Assembly (NCBI GenBank): GCA_017744605.1
Contig: JAGIAZ010000020.1
Span: forward strand, 1-53,647
Direction of reading: 5' to 3'
Origin: Sphingobium sp.
Lineage (GTDB): Bacteria > Pseudomonadota > Alphaproteobacteria > Sphingomonadales > Sphingomonadaceae
Length of the DNA: 53,647 nucleotides
The notes below the pieces were generated by a model. It was not told the origin of the DNA and searched no databases. It worked only from the letters and a program-made list of their open reading frames with translations. This document shows, one piece after another, positions 15,150 to 23,762 of this stretch (positions are counted from its first letter, which is position 1; each line of letters opens with the position of its first letter). A program made the translations under genes and the position numbers.

Positions 15150-15572
15150 TTGCCCGATATGGTACCTAGTCCTGTTGCCCGTCCCGTCGCCAATGACCGG
15201 GGCGTGCGTTCGTTTGCGTCCGATGACAGTGCGGACGAGTTGCTGAGCCTCGTGCTCAAGTCGCTCGACGACGATCAGGCGCAGGACGTCGTCAGCATCC
15301 CGCTCGCCGGCAAGAGCAGCGTGGCCGATCACATCGTGATCGCGTCGGGCCGTTCCTCGCGCCAGGTGACCGCGATCGCCCAGAAGCTCGCCGAGCGGAT
15401 CAAGGCCGAGACAGGCCGTCCTTCGCGCATCGAGGGGCTTCCTGTGGCCGATTGGGTGCTGATCGATGCGGGCGACGTGATCGTCCATGTCTTCCGCCCC
15501 GAAGTGCGCAGCTTCTATAATCTGGAGCGCATGTGGGGCTTCGTGGACACGGCCGTAGCCGGCGAAGCCTGA
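15150..15572 (+). CDS. rsfS: Ribosomal silencing factor RsfS (Iojap)
   Basis: A 140-residue protein that binds uL14 on the 50S subunit and blocks subunit joining in starvation. Seen: LVLKSLDDDQAQDVVSIPLA, DHIVIASGRSSRQVTAIAQK, GLPVADWVLIDAGDVIVHVF, then RSFYNLERMWG, all diagnostic. Start choice: AAGGAG at 15139-15144 lies five bases before TTG 15150, better than a GTG at 15144 (inside that element) or ATG 15159 (14 bases away). With TTG 15150 the gene does not overlap nadD but sits directly behind it. Confidence 0.9.
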   Translation: MPDMVPSPVARPVANDRGVRSFASDDSADELLSLVLKSLDDDQAQDVVSIPLAGKSSVADHIVIASGRSSRQVTAIAQKLAERIKAETGRPSRIEGLPVADWVLIDAGDVIVHVFRPEVRSFYNLERMWGFVDTAVAGEA

Positions 15573-15616
15573 CGGCCGCGAACCCGATGCTCGACTAGCT
15601 CGGGAGGACAGTCGTC

Positions 15617-16054
15617 ATGCTGCTGCACATCATCGCGCGCGGGCGCATCGGGCGCTCGAGCGAAGCGGAACTGGTCGAACGCTATCTCAAGCGCGTGACC
15701 TGGCCGACCAAAGTCACCGAGCTGCCCGACCGGGGCGGCCCCGGTCGCGGCAAGGCCCCTCCGACAGCCCTTTCACCCGCCATTTCGATCATGCTCGACG
15801 AGGGCGGGCAGCAGCTCACCTCCATGGCTTTTGCCGAGCGGCTCGGCCGCTGGCGCGACGACGGCATGCGCGAATGCCGCTTCCTCATCGGCGCCGCGGA
15901 TGGCTTCACGGACGACGAGCGCAATGCCGCGACGCTGCGTATCGCTTTCGGCGCCATGACCTGGCCGCACATGATGGCGCGCGCCATGCTGGCCGAACAG
16001 CTTTGGCGCGCGACGAGCATCCTTGCCAACCATCCCTATCATCGCGAAGGATGA
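15617..16054 (+). CDS. rlmH: 23S rRNA pseudouridine-1915 N3-methyltransferase
   Basis: A 145-residue SPOUT methyltransferase acting on helix 69 of 23S rRNA. The trefoil-knot motifs are present: IMLDEGGQQLTSMAFAERLG, CRFLIGAADGFTDD (SAM-binding GAADG), and the C-terminal MTWPHMMARAMLAEQLWRAT followed by ILANHPYHR. Length matches the family. Four bases separate its stop from the envC start. Part of the rsfS-rlmH-envC run. Confidence 0.95.
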   Translation: MLLHIIARGRIGRSSEAELVERYLKRVTWPTKVTELPDRGGPGRGKAPPTALSPAISIMLDEGGQQLTSMAFAERLGRWRDDGMRECRFLIGAADGFTDDERNAATLRIAFGAMTWPHMMARAMLAEQLWRATSILANHPYHREG

Positions 16055-16058
16055 GGGC

Positions 16059-17348
16059 ATGGGGAGAGCGGGACTTCAAATTGTCCGTTCGGTTCGAGCG
16101 AAGTCGAGAACCGCTGCGCGCCACGTGTCTCGACTTCGCTCGACACGAACGGGGCTGCTTGCTCTGGGGATCATTTTTCTCGCCGCCCCTCTCGGCGCGC
16201 AGGACGCGCTCGCACCGGGCCAGACCCTCGCGCAGCAACGGGCCGCGCTTGCCCGCGCCACGGCCCAGGCCAAAGACGCGCGCAGGCGCAGCGAACAGAT
16301 CGAAGCCCGCGCCAATATCGCCACCGCCGCCGCGAATCGCACCCGCGACCAGGCCGCAGCCCTTGCCGCCCGCATCCAGGCGTCCGAGGCGGACGAGCGC
16401 GCCGGCGAAGCGCGCATCGCCATCATCGCCGCGCAGCAGCGCGAACAGGCGCGCCGCCTTGCCGTGCGACAGGCGCCCATCACCCGCCTGACCGCCGCGC
16501 TCCAGCAACTTGCGCGCCGCTCGCCCGTGCTTGCCCTGCTCGAACCCGGATCGGTCAGCGACGCCGTCCATCGCCGCATCGTGCTCGCGCAAATGCTCCC
16601 CGTCGTCCTGTCCCGCACGCGCGACCTGCGCACCGAGCTGGCGCGCGGCGCGGCGCTTCGCCGCAGCGAGGAGCAGGCCGCGGCCGCGCAGCGGAAGACG
16701 CGCGCCGATCTCGAAAACCAGCGCAAGACGCTTACCGCCATCGAGCAGCGACTGCGCGTCGCCGCGCGCCAGCTGCATGAAACGGCCGGCGCCGAGACCG
16801 AGCGGGCCCTCGCGATGGGCGAGGAGGCGCGCGACATTGGCGACCTCATGGCCCGGATCAAGGAGGCGGGGACGGTCCGCGAGGCCTTGCTGCGCCTGCC
16901 CGGCCCGACCCTGCGGCCGGATGTGCCCGGCGCGACCGCCCTGCCCGTCGCTATGCCGGCCCCGGATGCGCCGACAGGCCGTCCGCCACCCTACCGCCTG
17001 CCGGTCATCGGCGATGTCGTCACCGGCTTCGGCGAGGTCTCGACCGCCGGCCTGCGCTCGCGTGGCCTGTCCATCGCCACCTCATCCTCGGCGACTGTGG
17101 TCGCGCCCGCGGCAGGCCATGTCGCCTTCGCAGGGCCGTTCCGCGGCTATGGCCAGATTCTCATCATCGAGCATGGCGGCGGCTGGACCAGCCTCATCGC
17201 CAATCTGGGCCGCCTCAGCGCCGGGGTCGGCGACGAGGTCCGTCAGGGCGACCCGATCGGCGCCGCGATGACCGGCAATCGCCCCCAGATCGTGCTGGAG
17301 CTGCGCACGGGCGAGACCCCGGTCGATATCGTCGCGCTCCTGCGCTGA
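16059..17348 (+). CDS. envC: EnvC-like murein hydrolase activator (degenerate LytM/M23)
   Basis: A 429-residue periplasmic coiled-coil protein. Residues 32-47 are a hydrophobic signal core (LLALGIIFLAAPLGAQ), 50-265 are coiled coil rich in Ala, Arg, Gln and Glu, and 315-429 are a LytM (M23) domain. The zinc ligands are missing: the usual G-H-x-G-I-D is RSRGLSIAT, and the H-x-H region is QIVLELRTG. It is therefore an activator of amidases rather than an enzyme, as in EnvC of E. coli. Odd point: residues 10-31 (VRSVRAKSRTAARHVSRLRS and onward) are encoded by a dispersed palindromic repeat and supply the long basic n-region of the signal peptide. ATG 16059 lies four bases after rlmH. Confidence 0.85.
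   Translation: MGRAGLQIVRSVRAKSRTAARHVSRLRSTRTGLLALGIIFLAAPLGAQDALAPGQTLAQQRAALARATAQAKDARRRSEQIEARANIATAAANRTRDQAAALAARIQASEADERAGEARIAIIAAQQREQARRLAVRQAPITRLTAALQQLARRSPVLALLEPGSVSDAVHRRIVLAQMLPVVLSRTRDLRTELARGAALRRSEEQAAAAQRKTRADLENQRKTLTAIEQRLRVAARQLHETAGAETERALAMGEEARDIGDLMARIKEAGTVREALLRLPGPTLRPDVPGATALPVAMPAPDAPTGRPPPYRLPVIGDVVTGFGEVSTAGLRSRGLSIATSSSATVVAPAAGHVAFAGPFRGYGQILIIEHGGGWTSLIANLGRLSAGVGDEVRQGDPIGAAMTGNRPQIVLELRTGETPVDIVALLR
16085..16152. repeat. Coding-embedded palindromic element, copy 1 (envC)
   Basis: Two 25-base arms (16085-16109 and 16128-16152) are reverse complements apart from two bases. The shared core is TCGAGCGAAGTCGAGA. The same arms flank 52786-52859 in uvrA. 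Here the element lies within the first 31 codons of envC and is read in frame. Confidence 0.85.
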
Positions 17349-17505
17349 TCGGCCGAACATATGGCCGTCCGGCGCATGATGGAGCTGAGCCCGCACTCTT
17401 CGTTCAGTTGACCGCAATCTCCCGGCGGGCACAGTGCCGCCAAGCTGGAATCCTTACGCTTTCGCCCCTATAGGTGATGGCATTCACTTTCCCCGGGGCC
17501 TCGTC

Positions 17506-18876
17506 ATGCTGAGCCGCAAGAACAAGTTCATCCTTCAGGCCGCCGTCGCCGGACTCGTGCTGACGGCGATCCCTTCCTCCTCGTCCGCCGTCACCGAGGA
17601 CCAGACCGAGATCGACAAGCAGCTGACGCTGTTCCTCACGGTCTTCCAGCGCGTGCGCAACGGCTATGTCGACAAGGTCGACGACAAGGCGCTGATCAAG
17701 GGCGCGATCGACGGCATGCTCGCCAGCCTCGATCCGCACAGCAGCTATATGGACGGCGCGAACTTCGACAATTTCAAGATCCGCATCGACGGCAACTATC
17801 CGGGAATCGGCGCGTCGGTGGTCATGGACGAGGGCTTTCTCAAGATCGTCGCGCCGACCGAGGACTCGCCCGCCTGGACCGCCGGCCTCAAGCCGGGCGA
17901 TTATGTCACCCATATCAACGGCAAGGTCGTCTATGGCAGCACGCTCGACGAGGCCGTCGCCATGCTGCGCGGCGAGCCGAACACGATCGTCAAGCTGACC
18001 ATTGCCCGCGAGGGCCGGGACGAGCCCTTCGACGTCAGCGTGAAGCGTGCCGTGATCGACCTGAAGCCCGTCAAATGGGAAGTGAAGGACGGGATCGGCA
18101 TCCTCAACATCAACGAATTCTCGACCGATGCCGGCAAGGACGTGCGCAGCGCGATCCGCTCGATCAAGGCCTCGCTCGGCGGCAAGGATCCGATCGGCTA
18201 CATCATTGACCTGCGCTCCGATCCGGGCGGCAATCTCAACGAGGCCGTGACCATAGCGGACACCTTCCTCGATTCCGGCCAGATCGTCTCGCAGCGAGGG
18301 CGTTTCCCCTATGACAACGCCGTTTTCGTGGCGAACAAGGGCGACATGGCCGACGGCCTGCCGCTCATCGTGCTGATCGACGCGGGCTCGGCCTCCGCGT
18401 CGGAGATCGTGGCGGGTGCCCTGCAGGACCATCACCGCGCGGTCATCATGGGCGAGCGCAGCTTCGGCAAGGGCAGCGTGCAGACCTGGCAGCAGCTGTC
18501 CGATCATAGCGCGCTCAAGCTTACGACGGCGCGTTATTACACGCCGTCGGGCCGCTCGATCCAGGAAGGCGGCATCGAGCCCGATATCGCCGTGCCGCAG
18601 CTGAGCGACCCCGATTACGCCAAGAAGCCGCGCTTCCGGGAGTCGGACCTCAAACGGCATCTCATCAATGAGGTGAAGGTCGACCGGACCGAGCTGAAGA
18701 AGGATGAGAAGGCCGATCCGCGCTTCTCCAAGACCGCTGAACAGCTCAAGAAGGAGGGCGTGGAGGACTTCCAGCTGCGCTATGCGCTCGACACCATGAT
18801 GCGCATCGCCTCAGGCCCGACGCCGACCGGCAAGGTCGCGGCGGCGGATCCCAAGACCCCCGCCAAGCGGAAGTAA
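17506..18876 (+). CDS. ctpA: Carboxy-terminal processing protease (S41 family)
   Basis: A 456-residue periplasmic serine protease that trims or degrades envelope proteins. Residues 1-26 form a signal peptide. The N-terminal helical region contains GYVDKVDDKALIKGAIDGML and SLDPHSSYM. A PDZ domain spans about 85-170 (GIGASVVMDEGFLKIVAPTE, AGLKPGDYVTHINGK). The catalytic region has LRSDPGGNLNEAV, the nucleophile in AGSASASEIVAGALQD, and the lysine in GERSFGKGSVQT. ATG 17506 gives the signal peptide directly; a longer frame to 17434 would not. It follows envC, a common arrangement, and dsbB starts two bases after its stop. Confidence 0.93.
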   Translation: MLSRKNKFILQAAVAGLVLTAIPSSSSAVTEDQTEIDKQLTLFLTVFQRVRNGYVDKVDDKALIKGAIDGMLASLDPHSSYMDGANFDNFKIRIDGNYPGIGASVVMDEGFLKIVAPTEDSPAWTAGLKPGDYVTHINGKVVYGSTLDEAVAMLRGEPNTIVKLTIAREGRDEPFDVSVKRAVIDLKPVKWEVKDGIGILNINEFSTDAGKDVRSAIRSIKASLGGKDPIGYIIDLRSDPGGNLNEAVTIADTFLDSGQIVSQRGRFPYDNAVFVANKGDMADGLPLIVLIDAGSASASEIVAGALQDHHRAVIMGERSFGKGSVQTWQQLSDHSALKLTTARYYTPSGRSIQEGGIEPDIAVPQLSDPDYAKKPRFRESDLKRHLINEVKVDRTELKKDEKADPRFSKTAEQLKKEGVEDFQLRYALDTMMRIASGPTPTGKVAAADPKTPAKRK

Positions 18877-18878
18877 AC

Positions 18879-19367
18879 GTGATTCACGACGAACGCAGCC
18901 TGTCGAACGCCCGACTCATCGCCATCCTGCTTCCGGTCGCGCTACTCGGCGGCGCGATCGGATCGCAATATATTGGCGGCCTCCACCCCTGCGAGATGTG
19001 CTACTGGCAGCGCTGGCCGCATCTGGCCGCGATCTTCATCGCTCTCGCGGCGATCGCCCTGCGCAAGAACCCGCCCGCCAGCGCGACCTTCACAGCGCTC
19101 GCCGCGCTGGCGATCCTGACCAGCGGCGGCATCGGCCTCTTTCACGCCGGCGTCGAATATAAATGGTGGGAAGGCTTCACCACCTGCACGGCCCTCCGTC
19201 CCACCGGCGGCAATCTGCTCGAAGCGATCATGAAGGCGCCGATCATCCGCTGCGATCAGGCGCAATGGACGCTCGGCGGCATTTCGCTGGCAGGGTTCAA
19301 CGCGATCTTTTCGATCGGCGGCGCGATCCTGATCTTCCTGTTCCTGCGCCGCTGGAGCAAGGCGTGA
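18879..19367 (+). CDS. dsbB: Disulfide bond formation protein B
   Basis: A 162-residue four-helix inner-membrane protein that reoxidises DsbA with quinone. Periplasmic Cys pairs are visible: CEMC at residues 38-41 (C-x-x-C, followed by YWQRWPH) and Cys 103 / Cys 125 in the second loop. The GTG start lies two bases after the ctpA stop; the frame then has a hydrophobic first helix at about 12-29. The stop overlaps the coq7 start (GTGA). Two DsbA-like partners are encoded at 33-35 kb. Confidence 0.9.
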   Translation: MIHDERSLSNARLIAILLPVALLGGAIGSQYIGGLHPCEMCYWQRWPHLAAIFIALAAIALRKNPPASATFTALAALAILTSGGIGLFHAGVEYKWWEGFTTCTALRPTGGNLLEAIMKAPIIRCDQAQWTLGGISLAGFNAIFSIGGAILIFLFLRRWSKA

Positions 19368-19912
19368 CCGCATCCGCCGCCTATCCGCGGCCGGGCGTGC
19401 GCGGCGCCGACCGGGAGGCCATGCTGCGCGTCGACCAGGCTGGCGAATATGGTGCCGTGCGCATCTATGCCGGGCAGCTCGCCGTGCTCGGCGATCGTCA
19501 TCCGATGAGCCGCGAAATCGCCCATATGGCGTCGCAGGAAGAGCGCCATCGCGCCCATTTCGACGCGATGATGGCGCGGCGCGGCGCGCGGCCGACGGCG
19601 CTCCAGCCGATCTGGCATGTGGCGGGCTTTGCGCTGGGCGCAGCCACCGCGCTGCTCGGCCCCGAAGCCGCCATGGCCTGCACCGCCGCCATCGAGACCG
19701 AGATCGACGCCCATTACGACCGCCAGCTGAAATCCCTGGGGACGGACGACCCGGAACTCAGCGCCGCGATCGCCGATTTTCAGGCAGAGGAAGTCGAGCA
19801 TCGGGAAGCCGCCCTGAAGGCAGGCGCCGAACGGGCGCCCGGCTACCCGCTGCTCTCCGGTTTCATCCGCCTGGGTTGCCGCGCTGCCATCGCCCTGTCC
19901 GAAAAAATTTGA
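19364..19912 (+). CDS. coq7: Demethoxyubiquinone hydroxylase (Coq7)
   Basis: A 182-residue di-iron monooxygenase that hydroxylates demethoxyubiquinone late in ubiquinone synthesis. Iron ligands are visible: Glu 28 (DQAGEYGAVRIY), Glu and His of QEERHRAHF (about 58-62), Glu of AIETEIDAHYD and the E-x-x-H of EEVEHREAALKAG. GTG 19364 overlaps the dsbB stop by four bases, and the protein begins at the family's usual position. Coq7 supplies the quinone that DsbB uses, so the pairing makes functional sense (inference). Confidence 0.93.
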   Translation: MTASAAYPRPGVRGADREAMLRVDQAGEYGAVRIYAGQLAVLGDRHPMSREIAHMASQEERHRAHFDAMMARRGARPTALQPIWHVAGFALGAATALLGPEAAMACTAAIETEIDAHYDRQLKSLGTDDPELSAAIADFQAEEVEHREAALKAGAERAPGYPLLSGFIRLGCRAAIALSEKI

Positions 19913-19926
19913 AGAGGACCTTTTCC

Positions 19927-20523
19927 ATGCGCCGCCTTCTGTTCCCCCTCATCCTCGGCGCTGCCGCCCTCGCCACGCCCGCCTTTGCCCAGCCCGGCAA
20001 GGAAGGCCCCAATCCGGTTGGCGAGACCGGGCCGATCGACACCGACAAGGTGAAGCTCGTCTATGTCTATGGCGACGATGCCTGCCCCGTGCCGGCCGAG
20101 GACGAGATCCAGGTCTGCGCGAAAATGCCGGAGCGGGAACGCTATCGCATTCCCCCGGAATTGCGCGGCGACCCTTTTGCGCCGCAGAACCAGAGTTGGG
20201 TCAATCGCGCCAAGTCGCTTGAGACGGTCGGCGCGAGCGGCATCAACAGCTGCTCCGTCGCCGGCGCCGGCGGTTTCACTGGCTGCTTCGCCAAGCTGGC
20301 GCGGGAGGCAAAGGAAGAGCGCAAGACGATGCTGGGCAGCGCGACCTGGAAGGACGCCGTGGCAGCACAGCGCGAAAAGCGTCTCGGTACGATCGATGCC
20401 GACTCCGAGAAGATCGAGGCCGAGGCCAAGGCTGCGGAAGCCCATGCGCCGGCCGACGAGAAGGCCGCTGCCGAAGCGCGCGCACGGCTCGAGCGACAGG
20501 ACAACAATGCAGGCGGCAAGTAA
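19927..20523 (+). CDS. Hypothetical exported protein with four cysteines
   Basis: A 198-residue protein with a clear signal peptide (MRRLLFPLILGAAALATPAF, cleavage after AQ or FA). The mature part begins with a Gly/Pro-rich stretch, has four Cys (DDACPVP, QVCAKMP, NSCSVAG, TGCFAKL), and ends with an Ala/Glu/Lys-rich coiled helix. It resembles no named family that I recognise but has the look of conserved sphingomonad periplasmic proteins. ATG 19927 is preceded by GAAGAGGACC; it follows coq7 by 14 bases and may share its transcript. Confidence 0.75.
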   Translation: MRRLLFPLILGAAALATPAFAQPGKEGPNPVGETGPIDTDKVKLVYVYGDDACPVPAEDEIQVCAKMPERERYRIPPELRGDPFAPQNQSWVNRAKSLETVGASGINSCSVAGAGGFTGCFAKLAREAKEERKTMLGSATWKDAVAAQREKRLGTIDADSEKIEAEAKAAEAHAPADEKAAAEARARLERQDNNAGGK

Positions 20524-20556
20524 GGCCGCACGGCGCTGGGATGGAGGGAGCGCGCC

Positions 20557-20838
20557 ATGATGTTCACGAAACGCCTGCGCCCACGCATCGTCTCGGGTGA
20601 GATCGACTGCAGCGTGCGTATCTGGCGATCGCCGCGCGTGAAGGTCGGCGGCCGCTATCCTCTGGAGGGTGGCCAGGTCGTGGTCGAGAAGATCCGCGAG
20701 ATCGGCCTGTCGGACATCACGCCGCAGCTTGCCCGCCGCTCGGGCTTCGAGGGGGTCGTCGACCTCCTCAAGGTCGCCAGGCATGGCGCCGGCACCCATG
20801 TCTATCTCGTCGACTTTCACTATGAGGACGCCGCATGA
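20557..20838 (+). CDS. ASCH/PUA-like small protein
   Basis: A 93-residue protein. The sequence ([63 protein letters not shown]) has the layout of ASCH domains, a PUA-like fold associated with RNA or nucleotide binding: an early R-x-W pattern, a V-G-x-x-Y turn, and an acidic and aromatic C-terminus. GGAGGGAG lies six bases before the ATG. The stop overlaps the start of the next gene (ATGA at 20835). Family assignment is by pattern only. Confidence 0.65.
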   Translation: MMFTKRLRPRIVSGEIDCSVRIWRSPRVKVGGRYPLEGGQVVVEKIREIGLSDITPQLARRSGFEGVVDLLKVARHGAGTHVYLVDFHYEDAA

Positions 20839-21299
20839 GTCGCCCGCCCTTCCCGCCTTTCGACGACGAGACCGCCGCGCAGAAGGCCCGCATGGCCGAA
20901 GATGCCTGGAACAGCCGCGATCCTGCCAGGGTCGCGCTCGCTTATGCGCCTGAAAGCCGCTGGCGGAACCGCGCCGAGTTCATCGAAGGCCGCGCCGAAA
21001 TCGAGGCCTTCCTGACGCGCAAATGGGCGCGCGAGCTGGATTATCGGCTCATCAAGGAAGTCTGGGCCCACAAGGGCAACCGCATCGCGGTGCGCTTCGC
21101 CTATGAATATCATGACGACAGCGGCAACTGGTTCCGGGCCTATGGCAATGAGAACTGGCAATTCGACGCCGAGGGGCTCATGGAAACGCGCATCGCCAGC
21201 ATCAATGAGCATCCGATCGCGGAAGCGGAGCGCAAGTTCCATTGGCCGCTCGGCCGCCGACCAGACGACCATCCCGGGCTCGGCACGCTCGGACTATAA
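20835..21299 (+). CDS. DUF1348 (NTF2-like) protein
   Basis: A 154-residue NTF2-fold protein. Typical DUF1348 phrases are present: [91 protein letters not shown] and [17 protein letters not shown]. Members are conserved small proteins with no firm function; a ligand-binding or isomerase-type pocket is usual in the fold. Its ATG overlaps the stop of the ASCH-like gene. Confidence 0.9.
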   Translation: MSRPPFPPFDDETAAQKARMAEDAWNSRDPARVALAYAPESRWRNRAEFIEGRAEIEAFLTRKWARELDYRLIKEVWAHKGNRIAVRFAYEYHDDSGNWFRAYGNENWQFDAEGLMETRIASINEHPIAEAERKFHWPLGRRPDDHPGLGTLGL

Positions 21300-21314
21300 G
21301 CATCGACGACAGCA

Positions 21315-22052
21315 ATGAACGACATGACTTCCGTACGCCGACCCACGATCAGCCTCGTCATCCCCGCCTATAATGAGGAGGATTATCTGCCCGCCTGTCT
21401 GGACGCGGTCATGCGGAATGTCGCTGGCGAGGCGATGGAGGTCATCGTCGTCGACAATAACAGCACCGACGGCACCAAGGCCGTGGTCGAGCGCTATCCG
21501 GGCGTCACTTATGTTTTCGAGCAGCGCAAGGGCATCACCCGCGCGCGCCAATGCGGTTTCCTCGCGGCCAGGGGCGATATCCTCGCCTATGTCGATGCCG
21601 ACACCCATCCACCCGCGGGCTGGATCGAACAGATCGCGAAGCAGTTCGCCGCGCGCAAGAATCTCGCCTGCCTGTCGGGCCCCTACAGCTTTTACGATCT
21701 CACCGGCATGCGCCGTGCCATTTCCAATGCCTGGTTCGTCGGCGCACGGCCCTTCTACTGGATGACGGGCCATATGATGGTCGGCGGCAATTTCGCGATC
21801 CGCCGCGACGTGCTGGAGAAGATGGGCGGCTTCGATGCCTCGATCGAATTCTATGGCGAGGATGTCGACATCGGCAAGCGCGCCAGCAAGCACGGGCGTG
21901 TGCTGTTCTGTCCGAACTTCGTCATGCCCACCTCCGCCCGGCGCATGACCAAGCAGGGCTTTCTGAAAATGGCGGGTCTCTATTTCACCAACTATTTCTC
22001 GATCGTGTTCCGCGGCAAGCCCGCGACCACCGACTATGAGGATGTCCGCTAG
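21315..22052 (+). CDS. Family 2 glycosyltransferase
   Basis: A 245-residue GT-A fold enzyme. Seen: ISLVIPAYNEEDYLPACLDA near the N-terminus, VVDNNSTDGTKAVV, and the metal-binding D-x-D in YVDADTHPP at about residue 95. GGFDASIEFYGEDVDIGKRA carries the acceptor-side ED motif. No membrane helix is obvious except a hydrophobic C-terminal patch (YFTNYFSIVFRG). Substrate unknown; envelope polysaccharide or lipid glycosylation is usual. It is 15 bases downstream of the DUF1348 gene and converges on the DUF2141 gene. Confidence 0.88.
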   Translation: MNDMTSVRRPTISLVIPAYNEEDYLPACLDAVMRNVAGEAMEVIVVDNNSTDGTKAVVERYPGVTYVFEQRKGITRARQCGFLAARGDILAYVDADTHPPAGWIEQIAKQFAARKNLACLSGPYSFYDLTGMRRAISNAWFVGARPFYWMTGHMMVGGNFAIRRDVLEKMGGFDASIEFYGEDVDIGKRASKHGRVLFCPNFVMPTSARRMTKQGFLKMAGLYFTNYFSIVFRGKPATTDYEDVR

Positions 22053-22097
22053 ACGCCTGTTCAATATGTTAGGATCGGCCTCTGGGTAGCCGAGCGC

Positions 22098-22541
22098 TCA
22101 GAGGAAATATTTGAGCTTCACGTCCAGCGTAGCGGGGCCGGCCGCGACATGGAACTTCGCCGCCTCATATCTGGGCGGCCCGAAGGCCATGGCCGGATTC
22201 CGCGAGAAGCCCACGCCCTCGCGCGGGATACCCAGGAACGTGTCGACCTTGTTGTTGCCGTTCTCGTCGTGGATGACCGCAAGCACATAGTCGCCCACCG
22301 GCACCTTCGCGAAGTCCATATGCGCGCCGGGCCCGGCCGCGACGCTCGCCGTCAGGGCGGCGGGGTCCTTCTCGCAATGCAAGAACAGCTTGGGATCACG
22401 CGTCAGGCAGGCACGGACCATGCCCTTGGCCGAGCGCAGTCCCTCGAACCTGACAGCGAGCGTGCCGGTCGCAGGTTCATCGGCCGCCATGAGCGGCGGC
22501 GCCAGCAGCGCGACCGCAATTGCCGGGAAAACGGACCTCAA
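22098..22541 (-). CDS. DUF2141 secreted protein
   Basis: A 147-residue protein. Start TTG 22541 is chosen: AGGGAG lies about six bases before it, it gives a clean signal peptide (RSVFPAIAVALLAPPLMAAD), and it overlaps the stop of the hydroxylase gene by four bases (TTGA). The mature part has the DUF2141 beta-sandwich: LAVRFEGLRSAKGMVRACLT, VPVGDYVLAVIHDENGNNKV and LGIPREGVGFSRNP. The acidic D-x-N-x-N turn in HDENGNNKVD looks like a calcium loop. DUF2141 genes often sit beside carotenoid or hydroxylase genes; function unknown. Confidence 0.85.
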   Translation of the reverse strand: MRSVFPAIAVALLAPPLMAADEPATGTLAVRFEGLRSAKGMVRACLTRDPKLFLHCEKDPAALTASVAAGPGAHMDFAKVPVGDYVLAVIHDENGNNKVDTFLGIPREGVGFSRNPAMAFGPPRYEAAKFHVAAGPATLDVKLKYFL

Positions 22542-23281
22542 CGCACGCTCCCTTTCTTCCGCCTGAATTCCCCGAGGCCATCGTCCGTGCTGCAGAGCCT
22601 GTCCCACACGCGAAAATAGAGCCCGTAGTTGCAGCGATAATGGTCATGATGGCGCTGGTGATGCGAGGCCGTGATGAGCCAGGCGCCCGCACGGCCACGC
22701 ACCAGCCGGCGCGGAAACATCTCCCAGCCCATATGATTGGTCACGCCCATCACGGTCATGATCGCGAGTACCGCGCCCAGCGCCGCGACGTGAATGGGGA
22801 TGAGGAAGACCAGAGCCGGGATCACGACCGCGCCGGTCAGCGCCTCCCAGGGATGGAAGCTCATCGCCGCCCAGGCGGTCGGTGGACGGCTGTCATGATG
22901 CACGGCATGGGCGATGCGGAACCACCAGGGCACATGCATGAGCCGGTGCGTCCAGTAGAACCATGTGTCGTGCGCCGCGAGAAAGGCCAGGACCGAGACC
23001 GGCAGATACCAGAGCGGGAATGCGTGGATATCGGTGTAGATCAGCGTCCAGCCGCGATTCTGCCATCCCCAGGCGACGAAGCCGGCCGGCGCGCCGTAGA
23101 TGAAGGCGCTCCACAACGACCAGCGGATCTCGCGGCCGATCTGGGGATTGAGGCCGGCATAAAGTCCCGGCTGCGTCGCGCGGGTCGCGAGCGCGAAACC
23201 GCCGCTCGAAAGCAGGTAACGCACCGCGATGATGCCGCTCATCGCGAGCATGGACATGATGATCGGCACGAGCGGCGACAT
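22538..23281 (-). CDS. Sterol desaturase / fatty-acid hydroxylase family protein
   Basis: A 247-residue integral membrane di-iron hydroxylase. The histidine clusters are visible: HDTWFYWTHRLMHVP, HAVHHDSRPP, TNHMGWE and ASHHQRHHDHYRCNYGLYF. There are about five membrane segments. It is not CrtZ (which is near 165 residues with a different His pattern), but its place beside the crt cluster suggests a carotenoid or membrane-lipid substrate (inference). It is translationally coupled to DUF2141 downstream. No crtZ or crtG gene is visible in this window, so this could be the local pigment-modifying oxygenase. Confidence 0.85.
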   Translation of the reverse strand: MSPLVPIIMSMLAMSGIIAVRYLLSSGGFALATRATQPGLYAGLNPQIGREIRWSLWSAFIYGAPAGFVAWGWQNRGWTLIYTDIHAFPLWYLPVSVLAFLAAHDTWFYWTHRLMHVPWWFRIAHAVHHDSRPPTAWAAMSFHPWEALTGAVVIPALVFLIPIHVAALGAVLAIMTVMGVTNHMGWEMFPRRLVRGRAGAWLITASHHQRHHDHYRCNYGLYFRVWDRLCSTDDGLGEFRRKKGSVR

Positions 23282-23361
23282 GGGAACCGCCTATAGGGCG
23301 GTTGCCACATCCACGCCAGCGAGGCGCTGGGCGCCGCCCTGCCTGCGCCGAAGCTTCAGGC

Positions 23362-23643
23362 CTATTTCCTGGGAACCTTGCTCAGTTCCTTGGCCTCGCT
23401 GACGAGATGATCCTTGGTCTTCTGGCCTTCGTTGCGCAGCGCCTCGGCCTCGTTGTGCGCCGCAGCCGCGTTCGGCGATCCAGCCGCCATGGCTTCCTTG
23501 AGATCGGCTTCGGCCTCATAGCTCTTGTCGATCGCCTTGGCCTGTTCCTTGACTTCCTTCTGCGCCTGGCTGTCGCAACCCGACAGGGCGAGGCTGGCCG
23601 CCAGCAATCCACCCGCCAGCGTTGCGCCCAAAATCGTCTTCAT
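23362..23643 (-). CDS. Small lipoprotein
   Basis: A 93-residue protein with a lipoprotein signal (MKTILGATLAGGLLAASLAL, then SGC, Cys 23). The mature part is a charged helix rich in Lys, Glu and Ala, likely coiled coil. AGGAGGAC stands before ATG 23643, an excellent ribosome-binding site. A longer frame from 23715 contains repeat-like sequence and is rejected. Divergent from crtY. Function unknown; small helical lipoproteins like this often act in the envelope. Confidence 0.78.
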   Translation of the reverse strand: MKTILGATLAGGLLAASLALSGCDSQAQKEVKEQAKAIDKSYEAEADLKEAMAAGSPNAAAAHNEAEALRNEGQKTKDHLVSEAKELSKVPRK

Positions 23644-23762
23644 AAGCCTGTCCTCCTGCATCGCGGCCGCGATGCATGCCTTGCTTGCAAGCCGGGAACG
23701 CGCATAGGTGCACATTGGCTCCCCGGTTCCCTTGGGCGCCCGCCTCCGCTAGGGCTGGCGCG

